Source of the DNA: Bartonella koehlerae C-29
Lineage (GTDB): Bacteria; Pseudomonadota; Alphaproteobacteria; Rhizobiales; Rhizobiaceae
NCBI RefSeq assembly: GCF_000706625.1
Contig: NZ_KL407334.1
Location: forward strand, 1,097,295-1,161,294
DNA length: 64,000 nucleotides
Direction: 5' to 3'
Shown in pieces: positions 10,147-20,753 of this stretch. A program made the translations under genes and the position numbers. The notes beneath the pieces were generated by a model. The model was not told the DNA's origin and did no database searches. It was given only the letters and a program-made list of their open reading frames with translations. The number at the start of each line of letters is the position of its first letter. Positions within the stretch are counted from its first letter, which is position 1.

Positions 10147-10433
10147 AATTTTACCCGAATGTTGAAATAAAAAACTTTTTTATAAACTTCTTTTCCAGGA
10201 ATAGCTAATGGCAATTGGTTAAGAGCACATAAAAAAACATTAATATTATACAGCTTGTGATTGTTATTGTTAAAATACACCCTATATGGAATTACACGAT
10301 TTATTTTCCACGGTTAATACAAAAACATAAGACGCAATACTTAAGATAACGTCTATTGAGAGGTGAGGAGAATACTCAAGGATAGAAGATTATGTTTATA
10401 AATCATTTAAAAATTATCCAATATATTACAGAT

Positions 10434-10598
10434 ATGTCAAAACAGATGAACCAGATGGCACGTCAGGCGCGAAGTCCTCTTTTAGCATTGCTTTTGGATA
10501 TGGCTGCTAAAGAAGGACAAAGTATTATTAATAGTGCGGAGGCTCTTGGAGAAGATCAAAATTCGACAATGACACATAACCACCAGAGTGTCGAATAA
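10434..10598 (+). CDS. Small hypothetical protein
   Basis: A plus-strand frame of 54 codons from the ATG at 10434 (an upstream in-frame ATG at 10392 would add 14) encodes MSKQMNQMARQARSPLLALL and a short tail. The MARQA-x-x-PLLALLLDMA segment resembles small conserved rhizobial proteins of unknown function. It overlaps the 3' end of dprA on the opposite strand by 71 bases. No domain or clear ribosome binding site decides the matter. The frame may be real, but support is modest. Confidence 0.4.
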   Translation: MSKQMNQMARQARSPLLALLLDMAAKEGQSIINSAEALGEDQNSTMTHNHQSVE

Positions 10599-11760
10599 GC
10601 TTTCCAGCAAGTTCGAGTTCAATCAATAGAAGGTAGAGATTTGAGAGGGGAACACCTGAATGGGTACTCAGTGTGTCTAAATCAATGGGTGTTGTTGAGA
10701 GGGCAGAGAGAACAGCACGCCGTTCTTCTTTGCCTACAACGCAAGAAGGGGTGCTGTTTTTTTCATCAGGTGAATTAAAACAGCCTTTTTCAAGTTGCAA
10801 AGAGGGTGTTTCTTCAAAGAAGTTAAGTTGGAGATTTGTGGGCGTTGGGATTAATGGTGTAAGTGTTTCTATAATATCAGAGGGGTGTGTGGTTAGCAAG
10901 GCACCATCCTTGAGGAGGTTGTTTGTACCAACGGATCTTGGATCAAGTGGAGAACCGGGAATGGCAAAAGTCAATCGTCCCATTTCGGCAGCTTGACGCG
11001 CAGTAATAAGGGATCCTGACCGCAGTGCTGCCTCTACAACCAGCAATCCAAGTGAGAGACCTGCAATAATACGATTTCTTCTTGGAAAATCGATAGCCCG
11101 TGGTTTCCATCCAATGGGCATTTCACTGATAATTGCTCCACCGTTTGTGATAATATCTTCGTGCAGTTTTTTGTTTTCAGGAGGATAGATGTGATCAATT
11201 CCACTGGCCATTACTGCAACTGTGCCCGTTTGTAGACTTGCTTGATGTGCAATGCTATCAATTCCACGCGCTAATCCAGAAATAATTGCAAAACCGGCGT
11301 TTCCAAGAAAATGAGCAAATTGAGCAGCCAGTTTCTTGCCAGATGCAGAAGCATTTCGAGATCCCACAATTCCAACAGAAGGTTTCTCAAAAACTGATAC
11401 ATTGCCTTTTATAGCAATAAGCGGCGGTGATGCTTCTGTAACCTTAAGAAATCTTGGATAATCAGGTTCTCCTATACCAACAAACCGAATACCTAATCTT
11501 TCGGCTTCTTGCATTTCTTTTTCCGCCTCTTCTAATGTTGCTATTCGGATAGATGTAGAAAGACCCCCCTTTCTACTAAGCTCAGGAAGTGCCGCTAAAG
11601 CGTTTTCTGCTGTTTTATAATGATCAATGAGGTTGCGAAAACTCACTGCTCCAATATTTGCGCTCCGCAACAATCGTAACCAGTTTAGACGTTGACGATC
11701 AGTGAGTAGAATTCCTTTATTTGCCCCCGTTTTGCGTCCCAATTTTGCTTTCTTTCCCAA
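10528..11760 (-). CDS. dprA: DNA-processing protein DprA
   Basis: DprA loads RecA on incoming single-stranded DNA during natural transformation. It is also widely kept in species not known to be competent. The 410-residue protein has an N-terminal SAM-like helical region ([19 protein letters not shown]), the Rossmann-like DprA core at about 95-310 ([58 protein letters not shown]), and a C-terminal winged-helix ([20 protein letters not shown]). The start at 11760 overlaps the end of plsY by 44 bases. Confidence 0.95.
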   Translation of the reverse strand: MGKKAKLGRKTGANKGILLTDRQRLNWLRLLRSANIGAVSFRNLIDHYKTAENALAALPELSRKGGLSTSIRIATLEEAEKEMQEAERLGIRFVGIGEPDYPRFLKVTEASPPLIAIKGNVSVFEKPSVGIVGSRNASASGKKLAAQFAHFLGNAGFAIISGLARGIDSIAHQASLQTGTVAVMASGIDHIYPPENKKLHEDIITNGGAIISEMPIGWKPRAIDFPRRNRIIAGLSLGLLVVEAALRSGSLITARQAAEMGRLTFAIPGSPLDPRSVGTNNLLKDGALLTTHPSDIIETLTPLIPTPTNLQLNFFEETPSLQLEKGCFNSPDEKNSTPSCVVGKEERRAVLSALSTTPIDLDTLSTHSGVPLSNLYLLLIELELAGKLIRHSGGYVSLSNFDLLQEPPHY

Positions 11761-12352
11761 CTAACAATCTGCTGATATTTGCATAATGTTTTATCATCAC
11801 TAATAGGCTCATAGTCACTAATATACAATGAACATAGAGATAAGGGTAGGAAAAATAAACAAATATTGGAGTAATAATAACAGCAATGATTGCGGATAAT
11901 GAAGAATAACGCGTAATGAAAAAAAACACTATCCACGCAGTGATGAAAGCAATTGCTGCTGGCCAATAGAATCCTAAGCATACACCTAAATAAGTAGCAA
12001 CACCCTTACCACCTTTAAATTTAAGCCATACGGGAAAAAGATGTCCTAAAAACGCAGAAAAACCCGCTAAAGAAATAATGATATTATTTTCTATCGGATT
12101 AGTTAAAAATTTTATAACAAGAATAACAAGACTGCCTTTTAATATGTCACAAAGAAGTGTAAGGGCAGCAATTTTTTTATTTCCTGTTCGTAAAACGTTT
12201 GTAGCTCCAATATTTCCGGAACCAATTGTTCTTATATCACCAAGTTTGGCTAATTTTGTAAAAAGCAAACCAAAAGGGATAGATCCAATGAGATAAGATA
12301 TCAGAAAGATAAACCATGTAATAAATTGAAAAAGTGTTTCACCTTCATTCAT
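11717..12352 (-). CDS. plsY: Acyl-phosphate:glycerol-3-phosphate acyltransferase PlsY
   Basis: PlsY transfers the acyl group from acyl-phosphate to glycerol-3-phosphate, the first step of phospholipid synthesis, at the inner membrane. The 211-residue protein is very hydrophobic with about five or six membrane spans. It carries the three PlsY motifs: [13 protein letters not shown] with [25 protein letters not shown], and a late [15 protein letters not shown]. Length is normal. It is followed by dprA, whose start lies inside plsY, and preceded by pyrC 18 bases upstream, so plsY probably belongs to the pyrB-pyrC-plsY-dprA transcript. Confidence 0.95.
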   Translation of the reverse strand: MNEGETLFQFITWFIFLISYLIGSIPFGLLFTKLAKLGDIRTIGSGNIGATNVLRTGNKKIAALTLLCDILKGSLVILVIKFLTNPIENNIIISLAGFSAFLGHLFPVWLKFKGGKGVATYLGVCLGFYWPAAIAFITAWIVFFFITRYSSLSAIIAVIITPIFVYFSYPYLYVHCILVTMSLLVMIKHYANISRLLVGKESKIGTQNGGK

Positions 12353-12370
12353 TAAAAACTCCCATGAAGT

Positions 12371-13666
12371 TTATTGATCAAGTTTAAAAATTGATTGTCC
12401 TTTAACAAAGGTTTGGAGGACACGTCCTTGGAAGTGCGCCTTCTCAAAAGGTGTATTTTTTGAACGTGAATACAACTTCTCTGTAGAAACTACCCATGGT
12501 TCATCAAGATCAACCAAAATAAGGTCTGCATGAGCACCTTTTCTAAGTGTTCCTGCATTGAGATCAAAGAGTTTTGCAGGTGTTGTTGACAAAAGTTCAG
12601 TTAATCGGAGAAGAGAGATGGTTCCGTTATGATAAAGGCGTAAAGCTGCACTCAATAAAGTTTCCATGCCGATGGCACCTACGGCTGCCTTACTAAATGG
12701 TAGATATTTTCTATCAAGACTTTGAGGATCATGAGAAGAAACGATAATATCCACTGTTCCATCTTTTATTGCTTCAATCATTGCTATACGATCTTCTTCT
12801 GTACGCAATGGAGGTATCAGGCGAAAAGAGGTGCGATATTCACCAATGTCATTTTCATTAAAAGATAAGTGATTAATGGATACACCGGCTGAAATCTTTT
12901 CACTTCGTTGCTTGCTTAAACGAAGTGCGTCAGCAGACAGTGCTGTTGATATTTGTGCTGCATGATAACGTGTTTGGGTTAATACTGCTAAGCGCAAATC
13001 TCTTTCGAGTGGGATAACTTCTGCTTCGCGGGGTATTCCAGAAAGTCCAAGCCAACTGGCTAGAAGACCTTCGTTCATAACGCCTTGTCCTGTAAGATCT
13101 TTGTCTTGTGTTTCGTGCATCAATGGAACATTGAAGTCGCGTGCATAAGTCATTGCACGCCGCATAACAGACGAATTTTGAAGTGTTTTTTTTCCTTCAC
13201 TAAAGGCAACTGCTCCTGCATCTTTTAGCAAGCCAAATTCGGTTATTTCCTGTCCGTTGAAACCTTGAGTAATGGCAGCAACGGGATAAATATTAATTGA
13301 TGAAACTTCCTGTGTTGTACGCATAATAAATTTAATAAGCGCTACATTATCAATGACTGGATGTGTATTTGGCATCATAAGAAAGGAAGTAATGCCTCCT
13401 GCTGCTGCAGATTGGCTTGCTGAATCAAAAGTTTCCCGATTTTCATTTCCTGGTTCTCCAACAAAAACGCGTGCATCAACAAGTCCAGGGAGAATTGCTT
13501 TATTTTGTGCATTAATAATTTCTGCCTCTTCGGGAATTCCCTGATTAAGGGCTTCTTTTCCAGCGGCTGTAATCAGTCCATTTTCAACAATAACGGAACC
13601 AATTTCATCGATTGTACGAGAAGGATCGATAATACGAGCGTTTTGAAAAACAATTGGCTTTGTCAT
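12371..13666 (-). CDS. pyrC: Dihydroorotase homologue lacking zinc ligands (PyrC'-like)
   Basis: This 431-residue amidohydrolase-fold protein is usually annotated as dihydroorotase. Catalytic class I enzymes carry a zinc-binding H-x-H in the PGLIDxHxHxREPG motif. Here the motif reads [14 protein letters not shown], so both histidines are gone. The later TDHAPH-type motif is replaced by VSSHDPQS. In Pseudomonas and relatives such PyrC' proteins are catalytically dead but required to build the aspartate transcarbamoylase dodecamer. Here the start overlaps the pyrB stop by 4 bases, consistent with that structural role. A catalytic dihydroorotase would then have to lie outside the window. Confidence 0.85.
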   Translation of the reverse strand: MTKPIVFQNARIIDPSRTIDEIGSVIVENGLITAAGKEALNQGIPEEAEIINAQNKAILPGLVDARVFVGEPGNENRETFDSASQSAAAGGITSFLMMPNTHPVIDNVALIKFIMRTTQEVSSINIYPVAAITQGFNGQEITEFGLLKDAGAVAFSEGKKTLQNSSVMRRAMTYARDFNVPLMHETQDKDLTGQGVMNEGLLASWLGLSGIPREAEVIPLERDLRLAVLTQTRYHAAQISTALSADALRLSKQRSEKISAGVSINHLSFNENDIGEYRTSFRLIPPLRTEEDRIAMIEAIKDGTVDIIVSSHDPQSLDRKYLPFSKAAVGAIGMETLLSAALRLYHNGTISLLRLTELLSTTPAKLFDLNAGTLRKGAHADLILVDLDEPWVVSTEKLYSRSKNTPFEKAHFQGRVLQTFVKGQSIFKLDQ

Positions 13667-14628
13667 TTTTTTTCTCCACTTGCCTTAAGGCGTGAATCTA
13701 ATAAAGCTTCCATGACAGCCATACGTACAGCAATACCCATTTCGACTTGTGTATGAATCATGCTTCGTGGTCCATCTGCTATATCAGATGCGATTTCTAC
13801 ACCACGGTTTATTGGGCCAGGATGTAGAATAATACAATCGCTTTTAGCGTAAGTTAAATTCTCTTTATGTAAGCCGAAATAATAAAAATATTCACGAATG
13901 GAAGGAATAAAGGAACCTGTCATACGTTCTTGTTGTAAACGCAGCATCATGATAACATCAGCACCTTTAAGACCTTCTTTCATGGTGTTATAAACTTCAA
14001 CACTCATATCTGCGATACTTGCTGGCAAAAGTGTTGAAGGAGCAACAACACGAACACATGCTCCCAAGGCGTTGAGACTGAGGATATTGGAACGTGCGAC
14101 ACGTGAATGCAAGATATCACCACAAATTGCAACAGTTAACCCTTCAATACGACCTTTTGTTCTCTTAATGGTTAGAGCATCTAATAAAGCCTGTGTTGGA
14201 TGTTCATGTGCACCGTCACCTGCATTAATGACACAACAGTCAACTTTTTTCGCTAACAAAGCAGCTGTTCCGGCACAACTATGGCGAATAACCAATATAT
14301 CTGGCTTCATCGCATTGAGGGTTGTAGCTGTATCAATCAATGTTTCTCCTTTTTTTACAGATGAATTGCCAATAGCCATACTCATCACGTCTGCCCCTAA
14401 CCGTTTGCCAGCCAATTCAAACGAAGATTGTGTTCGTGTGGAAGCCTCAAAGAAAAGATTAATTTGCGTACGCCCATGCAATGTAGATTGTTTTTTATCA
14501 CTTTTTTTTAAGAAGGGAACATTTGCATTTGCTCGATCAAGCAATATGGTAAGGTCTTGTACACTTAGATCTTTAATAGCTAACAGATGTTGGTGGGGGA
14601 AAAGGGGAAAAAAAATATTTTGAGTCAT
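13663..14628 (-). CDS. pyrB: Aspartate carbamoyltransferase catalytic subunit
   Basis: PyrB joins carbamoyl phosphate to aspartate, the committed step of pyrimidine synthesis. The 321-residue protein has the carbamoyl-phosphate motif [20 protein letters not shown], the block [28 protein letters not shown], the aspartate domain with [13 protein letters not shown], and the late [15 protein letters not shown]. No regulatory subunit gene (pyrI) is adjacent. The following PyrC'-like gene overlaps by 4 bases, the arrangement seen where PyrC' is a structural partner. It is the first gene of the minus-strand run down to rnr and faces the divergent AidB-like gene. Confidence 0.96.
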   Translation of the reverse strand: MTQNIFFPLFPHQHLLAIKDLSVQDLTILLDRANANVPFLKKSDKKQSTLHGRTQINLFFEASTRTQSSFELAGKRLGADVMSMAIGNSSVKKGETLIDTATTLNAMKPDILVIRHSCAGTAALLAKKVDCCVINAGDGAHEHPTQALLDALTIKRTKGRIEGLTVAICGDILHSRVARSNILSLNALGACVRVVAPSTLLPASIADMSVEVYNTMKEGLKGADVIMMLRLQQERMTGSFIPSIREYFYYFGLHKENLTYAKSDCIILHPGPINRGVEIASDIADGPRSMIHTQVEMGIAVRMAVMEALLDSRLKASGEKK

Positions 14629-14754
14629 AGCATTCTTTTCTATCTCTCTTTAAAAAGATTAAACAAGCATTTGTTTGAATATGATAAATATTTTTTAACT
14701 GCAAAAAGACAAATAGTCTATGATATGAATGATTTGAATAATAGGAATATGCCT

Positions 14755-16383
14755 ATGAGTGCTGTATTTGCGCAAAACTCCCGCCGAAAAAATGCATTTC
14801 TCAGTGATACGCTGATGTTTCGCATCGCGTCCACTTTGCCTACATTTTTGTTAGCAAGTTTTGAAGAAATAGGAGATTTTGTAGCTAGTCGTAAAGCATG
14901 GGAGCTTGCCTCTTTGGCGAATCGTTATCGGCCAATGTTGCGCTATAACGACGAATGGGGAAAGCCAACAGAAAAATTAGAGATACACTCTTCTTACAAA
15001 GCTCTTCAACAATATTCCAGACAAGCTGGTTTGGTCACTTCACTTTGGGAAAACACCAGTTCAGAAAATGGAATACGCTATCAAGCGCGTGCTATCCGCT
15101 TAGCTTTATCTGCCAGTCTAGAAACGGGGCATTTAAATGAAGTTATTATTACAAGCGCTGCTATTGCAGTTTTAATTAGTGATGTTGAACTCTTTAAAAA
15201 ATGGCAAAATGTACTTTTATCACGTCAATATGATTTGTCATTCAAGCCTGTTAATAGTAAAAAAGCAGCTTCATTGACTTGTGCTTTTGATGATTTTGAA
15301 AAACACGAAAAATACTCTTTCAATTTTCCAAGTGTTAAAAAAAATTCTTTTGATGAAAAAATGGGGCGTGATCTCTATCGTTTAAATGTTGTAAAAACCA
15401 ATGTTATTAATCCTATAGTTGATGGATATCTTGTTAGTGCAGAGTTAGATGGTCATTTGAGCTGCTTTTTAGTTCCACGCATGCAGGAAAATGGTGCATT
15501 AAATGGGTCTATATCGATTCGTCATTTAGTGAAGCGTTCCGGAGAAACTTCAACACCAGAAGGTATTGTTGATTTTCAAGGCAGTTGCGGTTGGCTTTTG
15601 GGGAATGCTGGAGAGGGCATTAAGGTCATGAAGGATATTGAAACGATGATGCGTTTTGATCAATCTGTCATATCGGCAGGTGTTCTGCGGGCTGCTCTTC
15701 AATTTGCTATAGATTTCTTTCGGCAAAAGATGCCAAACCAGCCTTTGTCTCCATTAACAGAACGTATTTTTGCAGATATTGCACTTGATATTGCTGCCGC
15801 ACAAGCATTAGTTTTGCGTTTAGCGCGAGCATTTGACAATGCTGCAAATGACCGTTCTGAAGCAGCTTTTGCACGAATTATGACTCCTATTATTGCTTAT
15901 CATGTGAGCCAATTAGTTGTTCCTATTATTGGTGAAATTATTGCCCAGCTTGGCATTGAAAGTTTTATAGAGGATAATCCACTATCACAAATGTTGTGTA
16001 ATGGGCCTGCGCGGATTGTGAGAAATACTTCTGCTAATCAATTGGTAAAAGATGCAATTCTCATAGCTGAAAAAGCACCGGGATTATTTCAGAAATTATT
16101 AGAAAAAATTGCTCTTGATATCGGCCCAGCAGGGCCAAGAACAATTGAGATTATTAAATCTGCTGGAGAAATGGCATCGGCAAATGAAGGAGCAGGGAGA
16201 TTTTTTGTTGAACAAGTGGCATATGCAGCTGCCGCTGCAGCGTTACAATCTACAGATATAGAGCATGTTGCAAGTGCTTATATGGAAAGCCGTCTTGGGG
16301 GACAATGGAGAGCTTCCTATGGTATGTTGATTGCACGATATAATGCAGGACTTTTGTTAAGTGTTCTTTATCCTTCCATATGA
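14755..16383 (+). CDS. AidB-like acyl-CoA dehydrogenase family protein with divergent active site
   Basis: The protein is about 542 residues from the ATG at 14755, which has AGGA 9 bases upstream. An open frame extends back to 14587 but would run into pyrB. Length and several blocks match E. coli AidB, an alkylation-response flavoprotein: [17 protein letters not shown] at the start, [63 protein letters not shown]. The AidB flavin-binding block TEKQGGSD and the C-terminal WEGSGN block are not recognisable (the corresponding texts are FDEKMGRDL and [10 protein letters not shown]). The fold is probably kept and catalysis doubtful. It is divergent from pyrB and overlaps ruvX tail to tail by 16 bases. 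Confidence 0.75.
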   Translation: MSAVFAQNSRRKNAFLSDTLMFRIASTLPTFLLASFEEIGDFVASRKAWELASLANRYRPMLRYNDEWGKPTEKLEIHSSYKALQQYSRQAGLVTSLWENTSSENGIRYQARAIRLALSASLETGHLNEVIITSAAIAVLISDVELFKKWQNVLLSRQYDLSFKPVNSKKAASLTCAFDDFEKHEKYSFNFPSVKKNSFDEKMGRDLYRLNVVKTNVINPIVDGYLVSAELDGHLSCFLVPRMQENGALNGSISIRHLVKRSGETSTPEGIVDFQGSCGWLLGNAGEGIKVMKDIETMMRFDQSVISAGVLRAALQFAIDFFRQKMPNQPLSPLTERIFADIALDIAAAQALVLRLARAFDNAANDRSEAAFARIMTPIIAYHVSQLVVPIIGEIIAQLGIESFIEDNPLSQMLCNGPARIVRNTSANQLVKDAILIAEKAPGLFQKLLEKIALDIGPAGPRTIEIIKSAGEMASANEGAGRFFVEQVAYAAAAAALQSTDIEHVASAYMESRLGGQWRASYGMLIARYNAGLLLSVLYPSI

Positions 16384-16847
16384 TGAAAGTTGTGGATTCT
16401 ATTAAGAGCACCTTGCAATATGAATGCAGCAGCAGCAGAATCAATCCGAGTTGTTCTTTTAGTGCGTGACATATCCATTTCGAGAAGAGAGCGTTCTGCA
16501 GCAATCGTCGATAAGCGTTCGTCCCAAAAAACAAAAGGAATTTCTGTATATACTTCCATATTTTTGACAAAAGTCCTCGTTGCTTGAGCACGAGGTCCGC
16601 TGCTTCCATTCATATTAAGAGGTAACCCAATAATAACAACGCCTACATTTTCACGGTCAAAGATTTGTATAAGGGTTTGAGCATCTACCGTAAATTTTTT
16701 TCGTTGGAGTACAGAACGCGGATTTGAAAAAATCAGCCTTCTATCAGAAACCGCAATTCCAATAGTTTTCGTGCCCAAATCCAACCCTGCTACTATTTGA
16801 CCGGGCAAAAGATGTATCATAACTTCATTTATATTAATAACGGCCAT
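16368..16847 (-). CDS. ruvX: YqgF/RuvX Holliday junction resolvase-like protein (pre-16S rRNA nuclease)
   Basis: This is a 159-residue RNase H-fold protein of the YqgF family, needed for maturation of the 16S rRNA 5' end and also proposed to resolve Holliday junctions. It shows [19 protein letters not shown] (first catalytic Asp), [39 protein letters not shown] (D-E-R-x-ST) and [14 protein letters not shown] near the C-terminus, covering the usual active-site acids. Its stop lies inside the end of the convergent AidB-like gene. gatC starts 152 bases away on the other strand, so the intervening region holds divergent promoters. Confidence 0.92.
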   Translation of the reverse strand: MAVININEVMIHLLPGQIVAGLDLGTKTIGIAVSDRRLIFSNPRSVLQRKKFTVDAQTLIQIFDRENVGVVIIGLPLNMNGSSGPRAQATRTFVKNMEVYTEIPFVFWDERLSTIAAERSLLEMDMSRTKRTTRIDSAAAAFILQGALNRIHNFHHMEG

Positions 16848-16998
16848 ATGCTTTACAATTTAAGTTCTTTATTGTTTTAGATTTATACTTATATTCGTTT
16901 ATTTGGGTTATCAAATATTCTTGCGCTTGCAAACGCAGCCTTGTATAGCCAGAATATGAATAAATGAATATCAAAATAAAAAAGCAGAAAGGCGTAGT

Positions 16999-17286
16999 AT
17001 GTCTGTTGATCAGGAAACAGTCAAGCGGGTATCACATTTAGCACGCATTGCTCTTCATGACGATGAAGTAGAACCTATGACAAAAGAACTCAATATCATT
17101 TTAGATTTTGTGGAACAATTGAATAAAGTTGATGTCAGTGGAGTTAAACCATTAACATCAGTGATACCAATGACCTTACGAATGCGTGAAGATCGTGTTA
17201 CAGATGGTGATAAAGCAGCAGATATTGTAGCAAATGCACCTGTTACAGAAGAAAATTTTTTTCTTGTCTCAAAAGTCGTCGAATAA
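16999..17286 (+). CDS. gatC: Asp-tRNA(Asn)/Glu-tRNA(Gln) amidotransferase subunit C
   Basis: GatC is the small subunit of the GatCAB amidotransferase, which converts misacylated Glu-tRNA(Gln) and Asp-tRNA(Asn) to the correct amidated forms. The 95 residues show [39 protein letters not shown], the [10 protein letters not shown] block and [17 protein letters not shown] at the end. This is a complete GatC of normal length. A ribosome binding site, AGAAAGG, sits just upstream. It heads a gatC-gatA operon with a 31-base gap. gatB is not next to gatA. Confidence 0.95.
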   Translation: MSVDQETVKRVSHLARIALHDDEVEPMTKELNIILDFVEQLNKVDVSGVKPLTSVIPMTLRMREDRVTDGDKAADIVANAPVTEENFFLVSKVVE

Positions 17287-17317
17287 CTTTTTATATTTTA
17301 AAAATTTGAGAACCAAT

Positions 17318-18802
17318 ATGACTGATTTAACAACCCTCACAATTGCACAAGCCCGTGATGCTTTAACAAAAAGAGAGCTTAAAGCAACTGAATTAACAGA
17401 AGCTTATTTAAAGGCAATTGAATTAGCCAATCCAATCTTGAATGCTTATGTGGCAATAACAGCAGAACAAGCAATGAAAATGGCTGCTAAATCAGACAGC
17501 TGTTTGGCTAAAGGACAGGGAGGAATTTTAGAAGGAATTCCATTGGGAATTAAGGATCTTTTTGCGACACAAGATGTTCATACACAAGCCTGTTCCTATA
17601 TTCTTAATGGTTTTAAACCGCACTATGAATCAACAGTGACTGCTAATTTATGGAGAGATGGAGCCATTATGTTAGGGAAGCTTAATATGGATGAGTTTGC
17701 TATGGGATCTTCTAATGAAACGTCATATTATGGTCCAGTTATTAGTCCATGGCGAAAAAAAGACTCTAATGAAAAACTAGTACCAGGTGGTTCTTCAGGT
17801 GGTTCTGCGGCCGCTGTTGCAGCAGGGCTCTGTATGGGTGCAACCGCGACAGATACAGGTGGCTCAATACGTCAGCCAGCAGCATTTACTGGTACTGTAG
17901 GGATAAAACCAACTTATGGACGTTGTTCACGGTGGGGAACCATCGCTTTTGCCTCATCACTTGATCAAGCGGGACCTATAGGGCGAAATGTTCGAGATTG
18001 TGCTATTTTACTTAAATCAATGGCTTCTTTTGATGAAAAAGATTCTACTTCGGTTAATTTACCAGTGCCTGATTATGAAAGTTATATTGGTCAATCCATA
18101 AAAGGAATAAAAATTGGTATTCCGAAAGAATATTACCTTGAGGGAATGTCACCTGAAATTGTTGAACTTTGGCAAAAAGGAATAAATTGGCTAAAAGAAG
18201 CAGGGGCTGAAATCAAAAATATTTCATTACCCCATACAAAATACGCTTTGCCTGCTTATTACATTGTGGCTCCTGCAGAGGCGTCTTCTAATCTGGCGCG
18301 TTATGATGGTGTTCGTTTTGGTCTTCGTATACCGGGAAAAGACGTTATTGAAATGTATGAAAATACCCGCTCAGTTGGTTTTGGTAAGGAAGTAAAACGA
18401 CGTATTTTGATCGGCACTTATGTTCTTTCATCAGGCTATTATGATTCCTATTATCTTAAAGCTCAGAAAATAAGAACATTAGTAAAGCGTGATTTTGATC
18501 AATGTTTTTCTTCTGAGGTTGATGCTATTCTCACACCAGCAACACCAACACCAGCTTTTGGTATTGCTGATGAAAAAATAAAAAATGATACTGTGGCAAT
18601 GTATCTTAATGATATTTTTACTGTGCCGGTTAATATGGCTGGTTTACCAGGAATTTCTGTTCCTTCTGGTCTCTCATCAAATGGTTTACCGTTAGGATTG
18701 CAATTGATTGGTAAGCCTTTTGCTGAAGAAGTCATTTTTCAGATAGCTCACATTATAGAACAAGCAGCCGGAATGTTTAGCGCTGAAAAGTGGTGGACAT
18801 AA
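17318..18802 (+). CDS. gatA: Asp-tRNA(Asn)/Glu-tRNA(Gln) amidotransferase subunit A
   Basis: GatA is the glutaminase subunit of GatCAB. With the start at the ATG at 17318, after gatC ends at 17286, the protein has 494 residues. The amidase-signature triad is visible: Lys79 in IPLGIKDLF, cis-Ser159 in [15 protein letters not shown], and nucleophile Ser183 in [13 protein letters not shown]. The C-terminal part has [14 protein letters not shown] and [13 protein letters not shown]. Length and motifs are fully normal. An in-frame upstream start at 17234 would overlap gatC and is unlikely. Downstream lies only a pseudogene fragment. Confidence 0.97.
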   Translation: MTDLTTLTIAQARDALTKRELKATELTEAYLKAIELANPILNAYVAITAEQAMKMAAKSDSCLAKGQGGILEGIPLGIKDLFATQDVHTQACSYILNGFKPHYESTVTANLWRDGAIMLGKLNMDEFAMGSSNETSYYGPVISPWRKKDSNEKLVPGGSSGGSAAAVAAGLCMGATATDTGGSIRQPAAFTGTVGIKPTYGRCSRWGTIAFASSLDQAGPIGRNVRDCAILLKSMASFDEKDSTSVNLPVPDYESYIGQSIKGIKIGIPKEYYLEGMSPEIVELWQKGINWLKEAGAEIKNISLPHTKYALPAYYIVAPAEASSNLARYDGVRFGLRIPGKDVIEMYENTRSVGFGKEVKRRILIGTYVLSSGYYDSYYLKAQKIRTLVKRDFDQCFSSEVDAILTPATPTPAFGIADEKIKNDTVAMYLNDIFTVPVNMAGLPGISVPSGLSSNGLPLGLQLIGKPFAEEVIFQIAHIIEQAAGMFSAEKWWT

Positions 18803-18847
18803 TAATAAAAAAGCTCAGTTTTTTTATGAAAAAAGTTTTCGTTTAAA

Positions 18848-19196
18848 TTACTTGAACTTGAAATTAGTAACTCATACTGTTCCTGAAATTGAATTAGAAT
18901 GCATTAGAAAAGCTATTATTGAGCAAGAAAACCAATTCTCAGTTAGTTTTAGAAGAACGAGCAATCACAAAAGATTATGAAATACGCTATAAATGCTTGT
19001 TTTGCTACACATACATTAGAAGAATATAAGGGTTTCCTTTTATAAATAAAAAAGTGATGAAGAACTTTTGTTCACTAAAGAGTATTATGATATTTTGCAA
19101 TCATGTTCCGTTCTTCGACAGATTTAAAAGTTATTAAAAAAAATAAAATAAAATCCATTTCAGACTTTAGAAAGGGTGCATGAAAATTGAAAACCA
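18848..19196 (+). pseudogene. Remnant copy of the 3-hydroxyisobutyryl-CoA hydrolase-like gene
   Basis: Three-frame reading of the plus strand gives VPEIELECIRKAIIEQE, then CFATHTLEEYK, then YYDILQSCS, then FQTLERVHE and a short end. These pieces fall in the same order as VPEIELECIRTAIIEQ, CFGAHTLEECME, CYDILQSRSP and SQTLEECMKIENR of the intact protein encoded at 44958-46004. The DNA is clearly similar as well, with a run of about 33 identical bases near 18871-18903. Frameshifts and stops prevent a product. Only the middle of the gene is present, and the ends are approximate. Duplication followed by decay is the likely origin. Confidence 0.8.
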
Positions 19197-19273
19197 CAAG
19201 ATATCTTTCTTAATATAGAAAAACGTTTATGCAAGAGGATAAGCTCTCGATTCTTAACCATTGTACGTAATTT

Positions 19274-19984
19274 TCATCCGCCAAGATACGCTTCTTTAAC
19301 ACGGGGATCAGAAAGCATAGCTTTTCCTTCACCATGAAACAAAATATGCCCAACTTCCAGAATATAAGCATAGTCCGCAATGGAAAGCGCAGCAAATGCA
19401 TTTTGTTCAATAAGAAGAACAGTTTTTCCCATATCATTAATTTTTCGGATAATCGAAAAAATTTCCCGAATAAGAAGCGGTGCTAACCCCAGTGAGGGTT
19501 CATCTAATATTACCATGTCAGGATTACTCATGAGTGCACGGCCTACAGCAAGCATTTGTTGTTCACCACCTGACATTGTTCCTCCTAATTGCTTTGCTCT
19601 TTCACGCAGGCGCGGGAAGAGATCAAATATCCATTCGATATCACGAGAAATTCCTGACTTATCATGGCGAATATAAGCGCCTAGATGGAGATTTTCTAAA
19701 ACGGTGAGATGAGGCATAATGCGCCGTCCTTCAGGACTGAGAGCAATACCTAATCGCAAAATTTTTTCTGGTGACTTTTTAATAATTGATTCGCCTTTAT
19801 AGGTAATTTTTCCATAAACAGATCTATTAAGTCCTGTAATAGAACGTACAATGCTGCTTTTTCCTGCTCCATTGGCACCTATTAAAGTGACTATACTTCC
19901 TTTTTTTATAGACATAGAAAGATTTTGGATAGCTTTAATGGCGCCATAATGAACGTGAAGATTTTTGATTTTAAGAATATCCAT
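19274..19984 (-). CDS. livF: Branched-chain amino acid ABC transporter, ATP-binding protein LivF
   Basis: LivF is one of two ATPases energising high-affinity import of leucine, isoleucine and valine. From the ATG at 19984 it has 236 residues: Walker A IGANGAGKSSIVRSI, Q-loop region ALSPEGRRIMPHLTV, signature MSGGEQQMLAVGRAL, Walker B MVILDEPSLGLAPLL and the switch His-like position in VLLIEQNAFAAL (Gln-Asn, as usual in LivF). A longer frame to 20068 would lie wholly inside livG, so the internal start, with a 14-base overlap, is preferred. It is the last gene of the livKHMGF run. Confidence 0.95.
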   Translation of the reverse strand: MDILKIKNLHVHYGAIKAIQNLSMSIKKGSIVTLIGANGAGKSSIVRSITGLNRSVYGKITYKGESIIKKSPEKILRLGIALSPEGRRIMPHLTVLENLHLGAYIRHDKSGISRDIEWIFDLFPRLRERAKQLGGTMSGGEQQMLAVGRALMSNPDMVILDEPSLGLAPLLIREIFSIIRKINDMGKTVLLIEQNAFAALSIADYAYILEVGHILFHGEGKAMLSDPRVKEAYLGG

Positions 19985-20753
19985 AAACATCTCCGCCAAG
20001 ATAAGCTTCAATAACTTTAGGGTTGTTACGAATTTCATCTGGTGTGCCATTGGCAATGCAACAACCATGCTCCATTACCAAAATATATTGGCAAAGCCCC
20101 ATGACAACTTTCATATCGTGTTCGATAAGTAGAATTGTAAGATCAAAGTCTTTTTGCACTTTTGCTATGAATTTTCTAAGATCTTCACTTTCTTGTGGAT
20201 TCATACCGGCAACAGGTTCATCAAGAAGAAGTAATTTTGGCTTTGTTGCTAGAGCACGTGCAATTTCTAAACGTCGTTGTACACCATAGGGCAGAGTCGT
20301 TGCAGATTGATTGGCAAGGTGATCAAGTTGCAGCTGTTCAAGAAGTTCCATCGCATTTTTATAAACTTCTCTTTTCTCTTTCATTGCTTTTGGAAAAAAC
20401 AAAGCTGAAGAAAACCATGGATGCTTTTGCCGAACATGAGCCCCCACCATAACATTTTGCAAGACTGTTAACTCTGAAAAAAGGCGAATATTTTGGAATG
20501 TTCGTGCAATATGGTATCTACAGATAATATAAGGAGGAGCTCCAGAAACTTTTTTCTCATCAAAAAGAATGATTCCACTTGTGGGGGCATAAAATCCGGA
20601 AATCATATTAAAAATGGTTGTTTTTCCAGCACCATTGGGACCAATTAATCCAGTAATTGTTCCTCGCTTGATTGCCATATTAACATTATTGACAGCAACC
20701 AATCCGCCAAAACGCATTACGATATCATTGAGAGAAAGAATAGTGTCATTCAT
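19971..20753 (-). CDS. livG: Branched-chain amino acid ABC transporter, ATP-binding protein LivG
   Basis: LivG is the second ATPase of the transporter. The 260 residues include Walker A IGPNGAGKTTIFNMISGFY, a Q-loop region with ARTFQNIRLFSELTVLQNVM, the LPYGVQRRLEIARAL signature (L-S-x-G-x-Q variant usual for LivG), Walker B LLLLDEPVAGMNPQE and ILLIEHDMKVVMGLCQ with the switch His. The start overlaps the livM stop by 4 bases, indicating translational coupling. Substrate assignment rests on the complete liv gene set. Confidence 0.95.
   Translation of the reverse strand: MNDTILSLNDIVMRFGGLVAVNNVNMAIKRGTITGLIGPNGAGKTTIFNMISGFYAPTSGIILFDEKKVSGAPPYIICRYHIARTFQNIRLFSELTVLQNVMVGAHVRQKHPWFSSALFFPKAMKEKREVYKNAMELLEQLQLDHLANQSATTLPYGVQRRLEIARALATKPKLLLLDEPVAGMNPQESEDLRKFIAKVQKDFDLTILLIEHDMKVVMGLCQYILVMEHGCCIANGTPDEIRNNPKVIEAYLGGDVYGYS

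Noticed and set aside
10673-10996. 107-codon plus-strand frame opposite dprA
   Set aside because: Shadow of dprA; no ribosome site or conserved text.
14072-14623. 183-codon plus-strand frame opposite pyrB
   Set aside because: Fully antisense to a strongly conserved gene; its translation has no domain features and mirrors pyrB codons.
19210-19437. 75-codon minus-strand frame overlapping the end of livF
   Set aside because: Out-of-frame shadow of livF; livF reading frame is fully conserved across the overlap.
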